From an uncultured Saprospiraceae bacterium (GTDB lineage: Bacteria > Bacteroidota > Bacteroidia > Chitinophagales > Saprospiraceae): DNA of 7,227 nucleotides. Below are positions 1 through 5,747 of this stretch, in pieces. Each line of letters opens with the position of its first letter. Positions within the stretch are counted from its first letter, which is position 1. The DNA is taken from the NCBI GenBank assembly GCA_937959375.1, contig CALGLS010000249.1, forward strand, positions 1-7,227. Direction: 5' to 3'. The position numbers and the translations under genes were made by a program. The notes under the pieces were generated by a model. That model worked only from the letters and a program-made list of their open reading frames with translations, made no database searches and was not told where the DNA came from.

Positions 1-641
1 GTATGACCAATTATATAAAGTTTTGCAGAAGGATGCTTTCGCATAATTGTTTTCGCCGATTCTAAATAATTGTCTAGTTTATCGTTCAGTTCAATTCTAA
101 ATTCATTGTTATCAAAATAAATATTCAATGGCGGCAATTGTCCAGTGACTGGTGTATCCTCGTAAACAGGCAACACTGGTTTTTTATTCATGTCCTCAAA
201 TCTAAAATGGACACCACCATAAATTTGACCATTAATGAACTGTCCACTTGCAAGTGGAATATCAGAGGTCATAATCTGAGCTTCTGGAGCACCTAAATTT
301 ACTAGTTCTAATTTGATTGCTTCCGCTCTTGCTTTTCCCAAGTTGGCCTGCGATTCTTGTGCAGAGTGAATGCCAAACAACTTCAATTTCTTATTCTCGT
401 TTGTTACCAGCAAATCCGCTAAGGTCTGAAAAGCTTCTTCCATTTTTTCAGGGATAATGGGATCAGGACTCGATTCATAAAATGAAAATGTCTCCGGAGC
501 TGATATCTCAAAACCATCCATCGTAATGGAGAAGTTAGGACTTGAAGCGACACCACCATAATGCTTAGCATACCACCAAGAACCCAATATTAGCCATAAA
601 GCTAAGAACAAAGCTACAAAAGCCAGAAGCAGTCTATTCAT
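1..641 (-). CDS. OmpA-family envelope protein, C-terminus cut off by window edge
   Basis: Translation from the ATG at 641 gives 213 intact codons and then leaves the window, so the 3' end of the gene is missing. Residues about 4-24 are a hydrophobic helix (LLLAFVALFLALWLILG), which reads as an uncleaved membrane anchor or signal anchor. Residues about 52-126 look like a degenerate OmpA-like half, with KLKLFGIHS and then LGKARAEAIKLELVNLG, the usual beta strand and long helix. From about 173 a second, more typical OmpA C-terminal domain starts (NIYFDNNEFRI, then KHPSAKLYIIGH at the edge). This is where the family binds peptidoglycan, but the D and R ligands lie beyond the window. A membrane anchor followed by two OmpA halves is an arrangement I recall from Bacteroidota. 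The likely role is tethering the envelope to peptidoglycan; any more specific function is unknown. The family call is firm. Confidence 0.85.
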   Translation of the reverse strand, partial: MNRLLLAFVALFLALWLILGSWWYAKHYGGVASSPNFSITMDGFEISAPETFSFYESSPDPIIPEKMEEAFQTLADLLVTNENKKLKLFGIHSAQESQANLGKARAEAIKLELVNLGAPEAQIMTSDIPLASGQFINGQIYGGVHFRFEDMNKKPVLPVYEDTPVTGQLPPLNIYFDNNEFRIELNDKLDNYLESAKTIMRKHPSAKLYIIGH

Positions 642-702
642 GATTCATAATCTATTTCTAATGAAAAGTGCTCTCAAAAAGTATTTCACAGAAGCTGTAA
701 GC

Positions 703-710
703 CAAATTTA
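703..710 (-). promoter_or_regulatory. possible Bacteroidota -7 promoter element for the OmpA gene
   Basis: The minus strand reads TAAATTTG, an exact match to the Bacteroidota -7 consensus TAnnTTTG, about 60 nt upstream of the OmpA start codon. No TTTG or TTG is found at the expected -33 distance, so only half of the promoter signature is present. In AT-rich DNA such a match can occur by chance. Confidence 0.3.
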
Positions 711-934
711 TTCGTAAAATTGACGATTTTAGAGTACTACGATACGTTTTAGGTGGGATTTTATGTGTGTGGTGTGGTTAACCTAGTTGATAAAGATATT
801 GATTTTTACCTCAACTTGAGGAATAATCCCTAATGAAAATTATTATTGTTTATGTATTTAATATTTAAGGATTTGTTGATCTTATTGGCTTTTTACCTGC
901 TAATTATCATTCTAGCCTGTCTGCCGCAAGGTAG

Positions 935-988
935 ATTCTAATTCTAATTCTAATTCTAATTCTAATTCTAATTCTAATTCTAATTCTA
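935..988. repeat. hexamer microsatellite, nine perfect copies of ATTCTA
   Basis: Nine uninterrupted copies of ATTCTA (TAGAAT on the minus strand) are followed by an imperfect copy, ATTCAA, at 989-994. The array begins 11 nt downstream of the lipoprotein stop codon, inside its likely 3' untranslated region. Because the unit is six bases, copy-number change never alters reading frame. In one minus-strand frame the array encodes alternating Glu-Leu, in another Ile-Arg, and the third has a stop in every copy. Confidence 0.95.
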
Positions 989-999
989 ATTCAACTTCT

Positions 1000-1521
1000 T
1001 CAATCCTGCGACAACTCCACCAACACCATAGTTCGCTCACCACCTTGCACCTTGTCCACCTTAATGCTGATTCCCGGTTGCAGCGTTTGTTTTTCACCTA
1101 ATTGAATATTCGGTCCATTGGCACGAATCGCCTGTCCCCACATCCCCAGCATTCCATGTTTCTGAGAGGTACCACTTATAAAAGCAAATTGATCAGCAGC
1201 TATTGACATCCAGTCTTGTTCCCCAACTAGTTTTTGAGGTATTTCGAATTGAAAAACCTGTATCACTTTATCACAACCTTGTTGAGTCAATTCAAGTGCT
1301 AAACCATTTTTGAAACGAATGTTTTCAATTCCTTCCTTACCTTTTATTTTGAATTCCTGTGAGGTCACCAGATCATAGTTGCCTGCAAAAATTGCTTCAG
1401 GTTTACCCATTTTGCAATCCTTAAATGGATCTGTGGAAGTTGCTTCAGATGTAGCTGTATTGGATGTGCAAGCTCCAAATAAAGCCAGGCAAGTGATCCA
1501 GATAAAGAGGTGATGTTTCAT
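1000..1521 (-). CDS. small lipoprotein of unknown function
   Basis: This 173-residue protein starts with a lipoprotein signal peptide: MKHH, a hydrophobic stretch IWITCLALFGA, then Cys18 as the probable lipidated residue (lipobox LFGAC). A Ser/Thr/Ala-rich linker (about 19-31) follows. The mature part (about 35-173) is predicted to be mostly beta strand, with two further cysteines, Cys36 and Cys83, that could form a disulfide. The region SGTSQKHGMLGMWG (about 116-129) is Gly-rich and distinctive. I recognise no named domain. The family and partner are unknown; it should sit in the inner or outer membrane facing the periplasm. It lies downstream of tsaD on the same strand, but a 217-bp gap holding a long palindrome separates them, so it is probably a separate transcription unit. 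The stop codon is followed almost at once by the hexamer array. The gene call is sound; the function is not assigned. Confidence 0.8.
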   Translation of the reverse strand: MKHHLFIWITCLALFGACTSNTATSEATSTDPFKDCKMGKPEAIFAGNYDLVTSQEFKIKGKEGIENIRFKNGLALELTQQGCDKVIQVFQFEIPQKLVGEQDWMSIAADQFAFISGTSQKHGMLGMWGQAIRANGPNIQLGEKQTLQPGISIKVDKVQGGERTMVLVELSQD

Positions 1522-1610
1522 TGATTTTTATTTATGTTGATTAGAAACGCGGATATTTTAAAATTTAATATGTGTTGTTGGATTTTATGTTTTTGGTAAC
1601 AGTATGAGGA

Positions 1611-1735
1611 GTCCGAAGATGGAAGTCCGAAGTCCGAAGTTTTCCCACTAACGCAAGTTATAAATTTGATTGACAAGCAATATTAGAATACACGTTCAAG
1701 GGAAAACTTCGGACTTCCGTCTTCGGACTTCCGTC
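1611..1735. repeat. long imperfect palindrome built from GTCCGAA/TTCGGAC repeats
   Basis: A perfect 18-bp inverted repeat, GAAGTCCGAAGTTTTCCC at 1629-1646 and its complement at 1700-1717, is centred on 1673. Symmetry continues in the same register both outward (11 of 18 positions) and inward (about 15 of 26 positions), in short matched blocks separated by 1-4-nt mismatches. The right side holds two perfect tandem copies of TTCGGACTTCCGTC (1708-1735). The left side holds related GTCCGAA units. It starts 3 nt after the tsaD stop codon, so it would be transcribed as the 3' end of the tsaD mRNA. It may stop transcription or protect the 3' end, although there is no clear U-run. It could instead be a dispersed intergenic repeat of the genome. 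Confidence 0.75.
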
Positions 1736-1738
1736 TTT

Positions 1739-2740
1739 CTAAATCCTATACCGAGCAGTAGGCCGCACATCATGCTCTGCAAACTCGCCCTTCAAAAACT
1801 TATAATAGCCAGTAGTAGCAATCATAGCAGCATTATCTGTACAATATTCAAAGCGGGGAATGTACGTATTCCAACCCAAGGCTTCACCATGTTCTTGTAG
1901 TGCTTGTCGCAATCCTGAATTTGCGGAAACGCCACCTGCAATGGCAATTTCTTTGATACCTGTTTGTTTGACTGCTTTCTGCAGCTTATTGAGTAAGATA
2001 GAAACGATGCGGTCTTGAACAGAAGCACAGATATCATTCATGTTGTCTTTTATGAAATTAGGATCTGTTTTAATTTCTTTTTTGAGAAAATATAGAATGG
2101 AAGTTTTGAGTCCGCTGAAGCTAAAATTGAGACCCTCAACTTTGGGTTCTGGAAACTTGAAACGAGGGGTTCCTTGTTTTGCCAATTTGTCGATGACTGG
2201 ACCGGCAGGGTAATCTAAGCCAATTATTTTTCCTGTTTTATCAAATGCCTCGCCAGCAGCGTCATCAATTGTGTTGGCAATAACTTCCATCTCTAGATGA
2301 CTTTTGACAACCACAATTTGAGTGTGTCCACCAGAGACGGTCAAGCACATAAATGGAAAAGCAGGCTTTGGATCTTCTACAAAATGAGCCAAAACATGTG
2401 CCTGCATATGGTTCACCTCAATTAATGGAATATTGCGAGCCAGTGCAAATCCTTTTGCAAAGGTTACACCCACTATCAGTGAACCAATCAAACCCGGACC
2501 GCGGGTAAATGCAACTGCATTAATTTGGTCTTTACTGATCCCTGCTTTTTTTATAGCCTGATCAACCACTGGCACAATATTAATTTGATGCGCCCTTGAA
2601 GCGACTTCCGGAACCACCCCTCCGTAATCTTTGTGTACCTCTTGATTGGCAGTACAATTGCTTAGCATCACCCCATCTTTTAAGATGGCAGCGGAGGTGT
2701 CGTCACAAGAAGATTCAATGCCTAAAATAATAGTACTCAT
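1739..2740 (-). CDS. tsaD: tRNA N6-adenosine threonylcarbamoyltransferase TsaD
   Basis: TsaD (formerly Gcp/YgjD) transfers the threonylcarbamoyl group from threonylcarbamoyl-AMP to A37 of tRNAs that read ANN codons, giving t6A. In bacteria it works in the cytoplasm with TsaB and TsaE, using threonylcarbamoyl-AMP made by TsaC. The 333-residue length is normal for the family. Visible signatures include the N-terminal phosphate loop GIESSCDDTS (7-16), the metal-binding HMQAH motif with His111 and His115, SGGHTQ (136-141), GEAFDKTGK (163-171), FSFSGLKTS (206-214), GGVSAN (269-274), and TDNAAMIA (301-308) with the third metal ligand, Asp302. No key residue is missing. The ATG at 2740 puts the conserved glycine-rich loop at the usual distance from the N-terminus. 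tsaB and tsaE are not in the window. The bactofilin gene diverges upstream, and the 3' end runs straight into a palindromic repeat. Confidence 0.98.
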   Translation of the reverse strand: MSTIILGIESSCDDTSAAILKDGVMLSNCTANQEVHKDYGGVVPEVASRAHQINIVPVVDQAIKKAGISKDQINAVAFTRGPGLIGSLIVGVTFAKGFALARNIPLIEVNHMQAHVLAHFVEDPKPAFPFMCLTVSGGHTQIVVVKSHLEMEVIANTIDDAAGEAFDKTGKIIGLDYPAGPVIDKLAKQGTPRFKFPEPKVEGLNFSFSGLKTSILYFLKKEIKTDPNFIKDNMNDICASVQDRIVSILLNKLQKAVKQTGIKEIAIAGGVSANSGLRQALQEHGEALGWNTYIPRFEYCTDNAAMIATTGYYKFLKGEFAEHDVRPTARYRI

Positions 2741-2930
2741 GTTATGGTATAAATTATTTTTTTAATATTAACTTTATAGCAAGATTTATATGAAATCTTT
2801 TGATAGAAAACGATTCGTAAGGCATAAGTAATTGTAAATGAGTTTTTTATCGCTGTTTATCGGATTTTTTATAAACCTTACTTTTAACACTTTTATAGCA
2901 CTACACACCTGATTGCTCCCACTAATTAAG

Positions 2931-3062
2931 CATTTACATGCTCATAATGGCTTTTTGACTAAATTTTGGAGTCCAAAAGTCAATAGAAATTTTTGCAAAA
3001 TCAAATTTGATTATGATTTGTTAAAAGTATTTGCCGAAAGGCGAAGCACTTTCATGTAAATG
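2931..3062. repeat. spaced 10-bp inverted repeat CATTTACATG / CATGTAAATG
   Basis: CATTTACATG at 2931-2940 is the exact reverse complement of CATGTAAATG at 3053-3062, with 112 bp between. The intervening bases show only chance-level symmetry in that register, so this is not a long palindrome. It may be a pair of binding sites, or coincidence. Confidence 0.45.
2955..2983. promoter_or_regulatory. nested palindrome, possible operator
   Basis: TTTTGGA-g-TCCAAAA (2964-2978) is a perfect odd palindrome with 7-bp arms. It is framed by TTGAC (2955-2959) and GTCAA (2979-2983), with TAAA unpaired on the left side only. The site lies about 135 bp upstream of the bactofilin start and about 215 bp from the tsaD start. 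No T-run follows, so a protein-binding site is more plausible than a terminator. The binding factor is unknown. Confidence 0.35.
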
Positions 3063-3117
3063 ACTTAAAAGAACCTCAGACCATATCATTTTTAACCGAT
3101 TTTAAATTAAACAAATT

Positions 3118-3507
3118 ATGTTCTCATCAAAACAAAAAGAACCTAGCAAAGGCATAACTAACCTAGTGGAATCGAATCCATCTAATTCTTGTGTGCTTGA
3201 CAGTGGGACTGTCATAGAAGGTACTGTCCGAAGTTCAGAAGACCTTCGCTTAGATGGAAAGATTATTGGCGATGTTTTTTGTGAAAAACGATTCGTAATG
3301 GGTGAAACAGGTAAAGTAGAAGGAAAGATAAACTGTGGTGAATCACTTATTAGTGGTAAAATTGAAGGAGAAATAGGCGTAAAAGGCTTGCTTCATCTTT
3401 TAAGTTCAGCTTATATCAAAGGTAAAATCATGGCTAGTAAGATGATTGTAGACGAAGGAGCAAATTACAGCGGAGAATGTCTAATAGGGGAGAATAAATC
3501 AAAATAA
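3118..3507 (+). CDS. bactofilin (polymer-forming cytoskeletal protein)
   Basis: This 129-residue protein consists of a short polar N-terminal tail (about 1-25), one bactofilin domain (about 26-122) and a short C-terminal tail. The domain shows the repeating short beta-strand and glycine-turn pattern of the family's right-handed beta helix: SGTVIEGTV, LRLDGKIIGDV, ETGKVEGKI, SLISGKIEGEI, AYIKGKI. Bactofilins polymerise without nucleotide into filaments on the cytoplasmic face of the membrane and direct cell shape, peptidoglycan synthesis or polar localisation. Many partner bactofilins sit beside an M23 peptidase gene, but none is present here, so the specific role is open. Cysteines 25, 55, 73 and 121 are a mild oddity. 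The gene appears monocistronic: a long upstream region precedes it and 180 bp with a hairpin follows. The ATG is preceded by AT-rich sequence with no Shine-Dalgarno. Confidence 0.93.
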   Translation: MFSSKQKEPSKGITNLVESNPSNSCVLDSGTVIEGTVRSSEDLRLDGKIIGDVFCEKRFVMGETGKVEGKINCGESLISGKIEGEIGVKGLLHLLSSAYIKGKIMASKMIVDEGANYSGECLIGENKSK

Positions 3508-3564
3508 GCGAAGATATTCACCACATTTATTTGCCTTAGCGCACACCACTTTGCTATAGTATTA

Positions 3565-3592
3565 TCATCTGCATATATATTGAGGCAGATGA
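3565..3592 (+). terminator. hairpin downstream of the bactofilin gene, weak terminator candidate
   Basis: TCATCTGC (3565-3572) and GCAGATGA (3585-3592) form a perfect 8-bp stem with a 12-nt loop, 58 nt after the bactofilin stop codon. No continuous T-run follows, only a pyrimidine-rich stretch further on, so intrinsic termination is uncertain. Confidence 0.35.
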
Positions 3593-3609
3593 ATGACTAG
3601 ATTTCCTTC

Positions 3610-3617
3610 TACTTTTG
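3610..3617 (+). promoter_or_regulatory. possible -7 promoter element for the three-gene rsmD unit
   Basis: TACTTTTG matches the Bacteroidota -7 consensus TAnnTTTG and lies about 70 nt upstream of the first ATG of the unit. The nearest upstream TTG (3580-3582) is 27 nt away, farther than the usual -33 spacing, so support is partial. Confidence 0.3.
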
Positions 3618-3687
3618 CTAACTTTCAGGGGGATTTTTTAAATAAAAATAGTATTATTGCGCTATAACAATCAACTTAAACCTTTAT

Positions 3688-4272
3688 ATGAGACTCATAA
3701 TCAATTTAGTTCTACTCGCACTCGTTGCCTTACTGGTATTCATATTGATCTCTAGTATTCGTGCTCCTATCGCATTTCAAGCTGAGAAAACAAAGCGTGT
3801 TGACGCCGTTGTAAACTCATTGAAAAAATTGCGTTCTGCTCAAGAAATTTACCGTGAGGTAACTGGAGAGTTTACCAACGATTATGGTAAGCTAAAACAA
3901 GTATTACAGACAGGAAATATCCAAACGATTGCTGTATTGGGTAATCCGGATGATCCAAATTCAACGGAGATTACTTACGATACGACTTATGCTCCAGCAA
4001 TAGAAACAGTAAATAGATTAAAAATTAATCTTGATTCTTTACAGATTGTTCCTTACGCTGACCAAGGAACTGAGTTTGAATTATATGCAGATACCATGAC
4101 TTACCAAAAAACTTTGGTACACGTAGTTGAAGCAAAGACTTATTTCTATAAATTTATGGGAGCTGAATTTAGTAGTGAAAAATACAAGAAGTATGATGAT
4201 CGCTACAATCCAAAGGCACCATTGAAATTTGGAGACAAGTATACACCAAACTTAACTGGAAATTGGGAGTAG
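3688..4272 (+). CDS. single-pass membrane protein of unknown function with a pilin-like helix
   Basis: The 194-residue protein has an N-terminal transmembrane segment (about 3-23, NLVLLALVALLVFILISS), followed by a charged amphipathic helix (about 32-75) and a mixed soluble domain (about 78-194), which would be periplasmic if the N-terminus is in the cytoplasm. The stretch LKKLRSAQEIYREVTGEFT (45-63) recalls the helix of type IV pilins and pseudopilins, where an Ala-Gln-x-x-Tyr pattern is followed by a short Gly turn. The prepilin peptidase site (G-F-T-L-I-E type) is absent, so it is not a normal pilin. I do not recognise a named family. Its stop codon overlaps the next gene by 10 bp, so the two are probably co-transcribed and translationally coupled. 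A role together with the DUF3822-type protein is inferred from this linkage only. Confidence 0.85.
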   Translation: MRLIINLVLLALVALLVFILISSIRAPIAFQAEKTKRVDAVVNSLKKLRSAQEIYREVTGEFTNDYGKLKQVLQTGNIQTIAVLGNPDDPNSTEITYDTTYAPAIETVNRLKINLDSLQIVPYADQGTEFELYADTMTYQKTLVHVVEAKTYFYKFMGAEFSSEKYKKYDDRYNPKAPLKFGDKYTPNLTGNWE

Positions 4273-5114
4273 ATACTACAGTAATAGAAGATAGTTTTTC
4301 TAAGAAGTATACTGCTAACTATGACCTGTCCATTCTAGCTGGAATGGACAGGTTTTCTTTTGTCATTTCTGATCAACAATCCAACCTTGTTGCACTCAAA
4401 AGTTATGCTTTTTATGAAAGCCAAACGGATATTAGTTTGGTGGCCAAACTTCGAGAAGTACATCAGCAAGATGAGTTACTCAAATTGCCTTATAACAATA
4501 TAAAAGTAGCGGTTGTCAATGCAGCTAATACCTTTATTCCTGATCGTTTGTACGATGATAAATCTCCAGAAGTTTATCTTGAAAATATGGTAGACCAATC
4601 AATGAATTCCAATATTCATATTGATAATCTGGATACGCTAAAAGCTAAAAATATTTTTTTGGTGGAAGAGGAATTGGAGCATCAAATTCATGCATTCTTT
4701 CCAAGTGCATCGATACATCATGCACTTAGTCCTTTGATTTTAGGTTTAAAAAATGTTGCAGGACATCATTCGGATCGAAAGGTATATGTACATGTGCGTA
4801 ACCAATTGGCTCACATCATTCTGTTTGAAGAGGAGGATATGCTTTTCGCAAATACCTTTAACTTTAAATCAGAAAAAGACTTTATTTATTTTGTGATGTT
4901 GGTCTACGATCAATTCAAATTAAAACCAGAAGTAGTGCCATTGTACTTTTCAGGATTCATTTTAGAAGACTCACAAATCTATCACCAGCTCTATCGTTAC
5001 ATTCGTTATTTGAATCACCTACAGCGCCCAGTTTTTTACAACTATGGCCGCAAGATGAATAGTATTAACGAACATTTCTTTTATGATCTTTTTAGCTTCA
5101 AACTATGCGGATAA
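4263..5114 (+). CDS. DUF3822-family protein, TTG start
   Basis: The 283-residue product matches what I know of DUF3822, a Bacteroidota family usually encoded just before rsmD. Two repeat-like halves can be seen. The first is about 20-90: YDLSILAGMDRFSFVISD, then NIKVAVVNAANTFIPDRLY. The second is about 172-232: KVYVHVRNQLAHIILFEEE, then a long helix and LYFSGFIL. This strand-turn-strand plus helix pattern recalls actin-like (ASKHA) folds such as PilM or GspL, but the DxGxxxT nucleotide loop is absent, so ATP binding is doubtful. No signal peptide or membrane segment is seen, so it should be cytoplasmic. The start is taken as TTG at 4263: the frame is open only back to 4200 with no ATG, and the first ATG (residue 28) would remove the first conserved strand. 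It overlaps both neighbours by 10 bp. A terminator-like hairpin lies within codons 21-33. The function is unknown. Confidence 0.85.
   Translation: MGVDTTVIEDSFSKKYTANYDLSILAGMDRFSFVISDQQSNLVALKSYAFYESQTDISLVAKLREVHQQDELLKLPYNNIKVAVVNAANTFIPDRLYDDKSPEVYLENMVDQSMNSNIHIDNLDTLKAKNIFLVEEELEHQIHAFFPSASIHHALSPLILGLKNVAGHHSDRKVYVHVRNQLAHIILFEEEDMLFANTFNFKSEKDFIYFVMLVYDQFKLKPEVVPLYFSGFILEDSQIYHQLYRYIRYLNHLQRPVFYNYGRKMNSINEHFFYDLFSFKLCG
4324..4361 (+). terminator. terminator-like hairpin inside the DUF3822 coding region
   Basis: ACCTGTCCATTC (4324-4335) and GAATGGACAGGT (4342-4353) form a perfect 12-bp stem with a 6-nt loop. The stem's last T opens TTTTCTTTT (4353-4361). Shape and T-tract are those of an intrinsic terminator. 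It lies 52 nt after the stop of the preceding membrane-protein gene, yet inside codons 21-33 of the next gene. It could act as a partial terminator or attenuator that ribosomes starting at the overlapping TTG would disrupt. It is the only structure in the plus-strand unit that looks like an intrinsic terminator before the end of rsmD. Confidence 0.6.
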
Positions 5115-5641
5115 TCGGAGGAGAATTTAAAGGACGTCGATTTACACCACCAGCCAAGAACTGGCCCACTCGACCCACCACAGATTACGCGAAAGAAGCG
5201 CTTTTCAATATACTTTCTAATTCACTAGATTTTGACGAACTCAAAGTATTAGACCTTTTTGGAGGAACTGGTAGCCTGAGTTATGAATTTATTTCTAGAG
5301 GTTGCAATGATGTGACTTACATCGATTCGTTTCCAGGTTGCATCAAATTTGTAAAAGAAACAGCCGAGAAATTAGACATCACATCTAAGATCAGAATCTT
5401 CAAATCTGATGCACTCAAGTTTATTGATCGGAATGGCGAAAAGTTTGACTTTATCTTTGCAGATCCACCTTACGCCATGGCAGGTATTGATAGCATCCCT
5501 GATCGGATTTTTAATAACAAGACCTTAAACGAGGAGGGATGGTTTGTAATGGAACACAATACGAATCATGATTTTAAAAATCATCCGAATTGTTTTGATG
5601 TTCGAAATTATGGAAAGACGGTGATTAGTTTTTTTCGTTGA
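5105..5641 (+). CDS. rsmD: 16S rRNA (guanine(966)-N(2))-methyltransferase RsmD
   Basis: RsmD uses S-adenosylmethionine to methylate N2 of G966 (E. coli numbering) of 16S rRNA, near the P-site of the 30S subunit, during late assembly in the cytoplasm. The 178-residue length fits the family. The start MRIIGGEFKGRRF and the RPTTDYAKEALFNIL block (23-37) are typical for RsmD. Motif I of the Rossmann methyltransferase fold is VLDLFGGTGSLSYE (48-61). The acidic end of motif II is Asp74 (TYID). The catalytic motif IV is DPPY (120-123). All the key elements are present. It is the last gene of the three-gene unit and its ATG overlaps the DUF3822 stop by 10 bp, so translational coupling is likely. Transcription probably ends at the strong hairpin starting about 40 nt after its stop. 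Confidence 0.96.
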   Translation: MRIIGGEFKGRRFTPPAKNWPTRPTTDYAKEALFNILSNSLDFDELKVLDLFGGTGSLSYEFISRGCNDVTYIDSFPGCIKFVKETAEKLDITSKIRIFKSDALKFIDRNGEKFDFIFADPPYAMAGIDSIPDRIFNNKTLNEEGWFVMEHNTNHDFKNHPNCFDVRNYGKTVISFFR

Positions 5642-5681
5642 TTTTAGGGGAGAAAACAAGGTTTGACGGAAGTAAGGTTTG

Positions 5682-5740
5682 AAGGTTTGAAGGATACACG
5701 ATCGCGGGCTCCGCATATCGTGTGCCCTTCAAACCTTTTT
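5682..5740. terminator. strong hairpin between convergent genes, probable terminator
   Basis: The 21-nt left arm (5682-5702, AAGGTTTGAAGG-at-ACACGAT) pairs with the right arm (5717-5737) at 19 of 21 positions, leaving one 2-nt internal loop. A small GCGG-gct-CCGC stem caps the structure, and TTTTT (5736-5740) follows on the plus strand. It lies between rsmD and the convergent TPR lipoprotein gene, the expected place for a terminator. The T-run favours the plus strand; on the minus strand no clear U-run follows. The left arm is part of a GGTTTGAA tandem duplication (5676-5693). Confidence 0.8.
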
Positions 5741-5747
5741 CACCAAA

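Larger units (their letters stand above)
642..999. other. non-coding region upstream of the OmpA gene
   Basis: No credible gene was seen in these 358 bases on either strand. It contains the OmpA-gene leader, a -7-like box at 703-710, a small hairpin (TAAAAT tgacg ATTTTA, about 715-731), an odd palindrome CCTCAACTTGAGG at 809-821, and the hexamer repeat at 935-988. The palindrome has no T-run on either side, so it does not look like an intrinsic terminator. It could be an operator or chance. Confidence 0.6.
2741..3117. other. divergent intergenic region between tsaD and the bactofilin gene
   Basis: This 377-bp AT-rich stretch carries no credible gene. It should hold the promoters of both flanking genes, but I found no full -33/-7 pair in either direction. 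It contains the nested palindrome at 2955-2983, a spaced 10-bp inverted repeat at 2931-2940 and 3053-3062, and a minor GCC-GAAA-GGC hairpin near 3033-3042. Confidence 0.6.

Noticed and set aside
809..821. CCTCAACTTGAGG palindrome as terminator of the lipoprotein gene
   Set aside because: It is almost 180 nt past the stop, can form only a 5-bp stem, and has no T-run on either strand.
912..1097. A 61-codon minus-strand frame ending in a Glu-Leu repeat, as an independent gene
   Set aside because: It overlaps the 3' end of the lipoprotein gene in another frame, its first half has odd Cys/Trp/Arg composition, and the repeat is a microsatellite. It matters only as a possible frameshift extension.
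2807..3298. The 14-mer AAAACGATTCGTAA occurs at 2807-2820 and again at 3285-3298
   Set aside because: The second copy is inside the bactofilin coding region with no shared flanks or symmetry. One repeat of this length in AT-rich DNA is close to chance.
3688..3760. Class III prepilin signal in the 3688 protein
   Set aside because: There is no Gly followed by a hydrophobic stretch with Glu at +5. The N-terminus is a plain membrane anchor, so it is not called a pilin.
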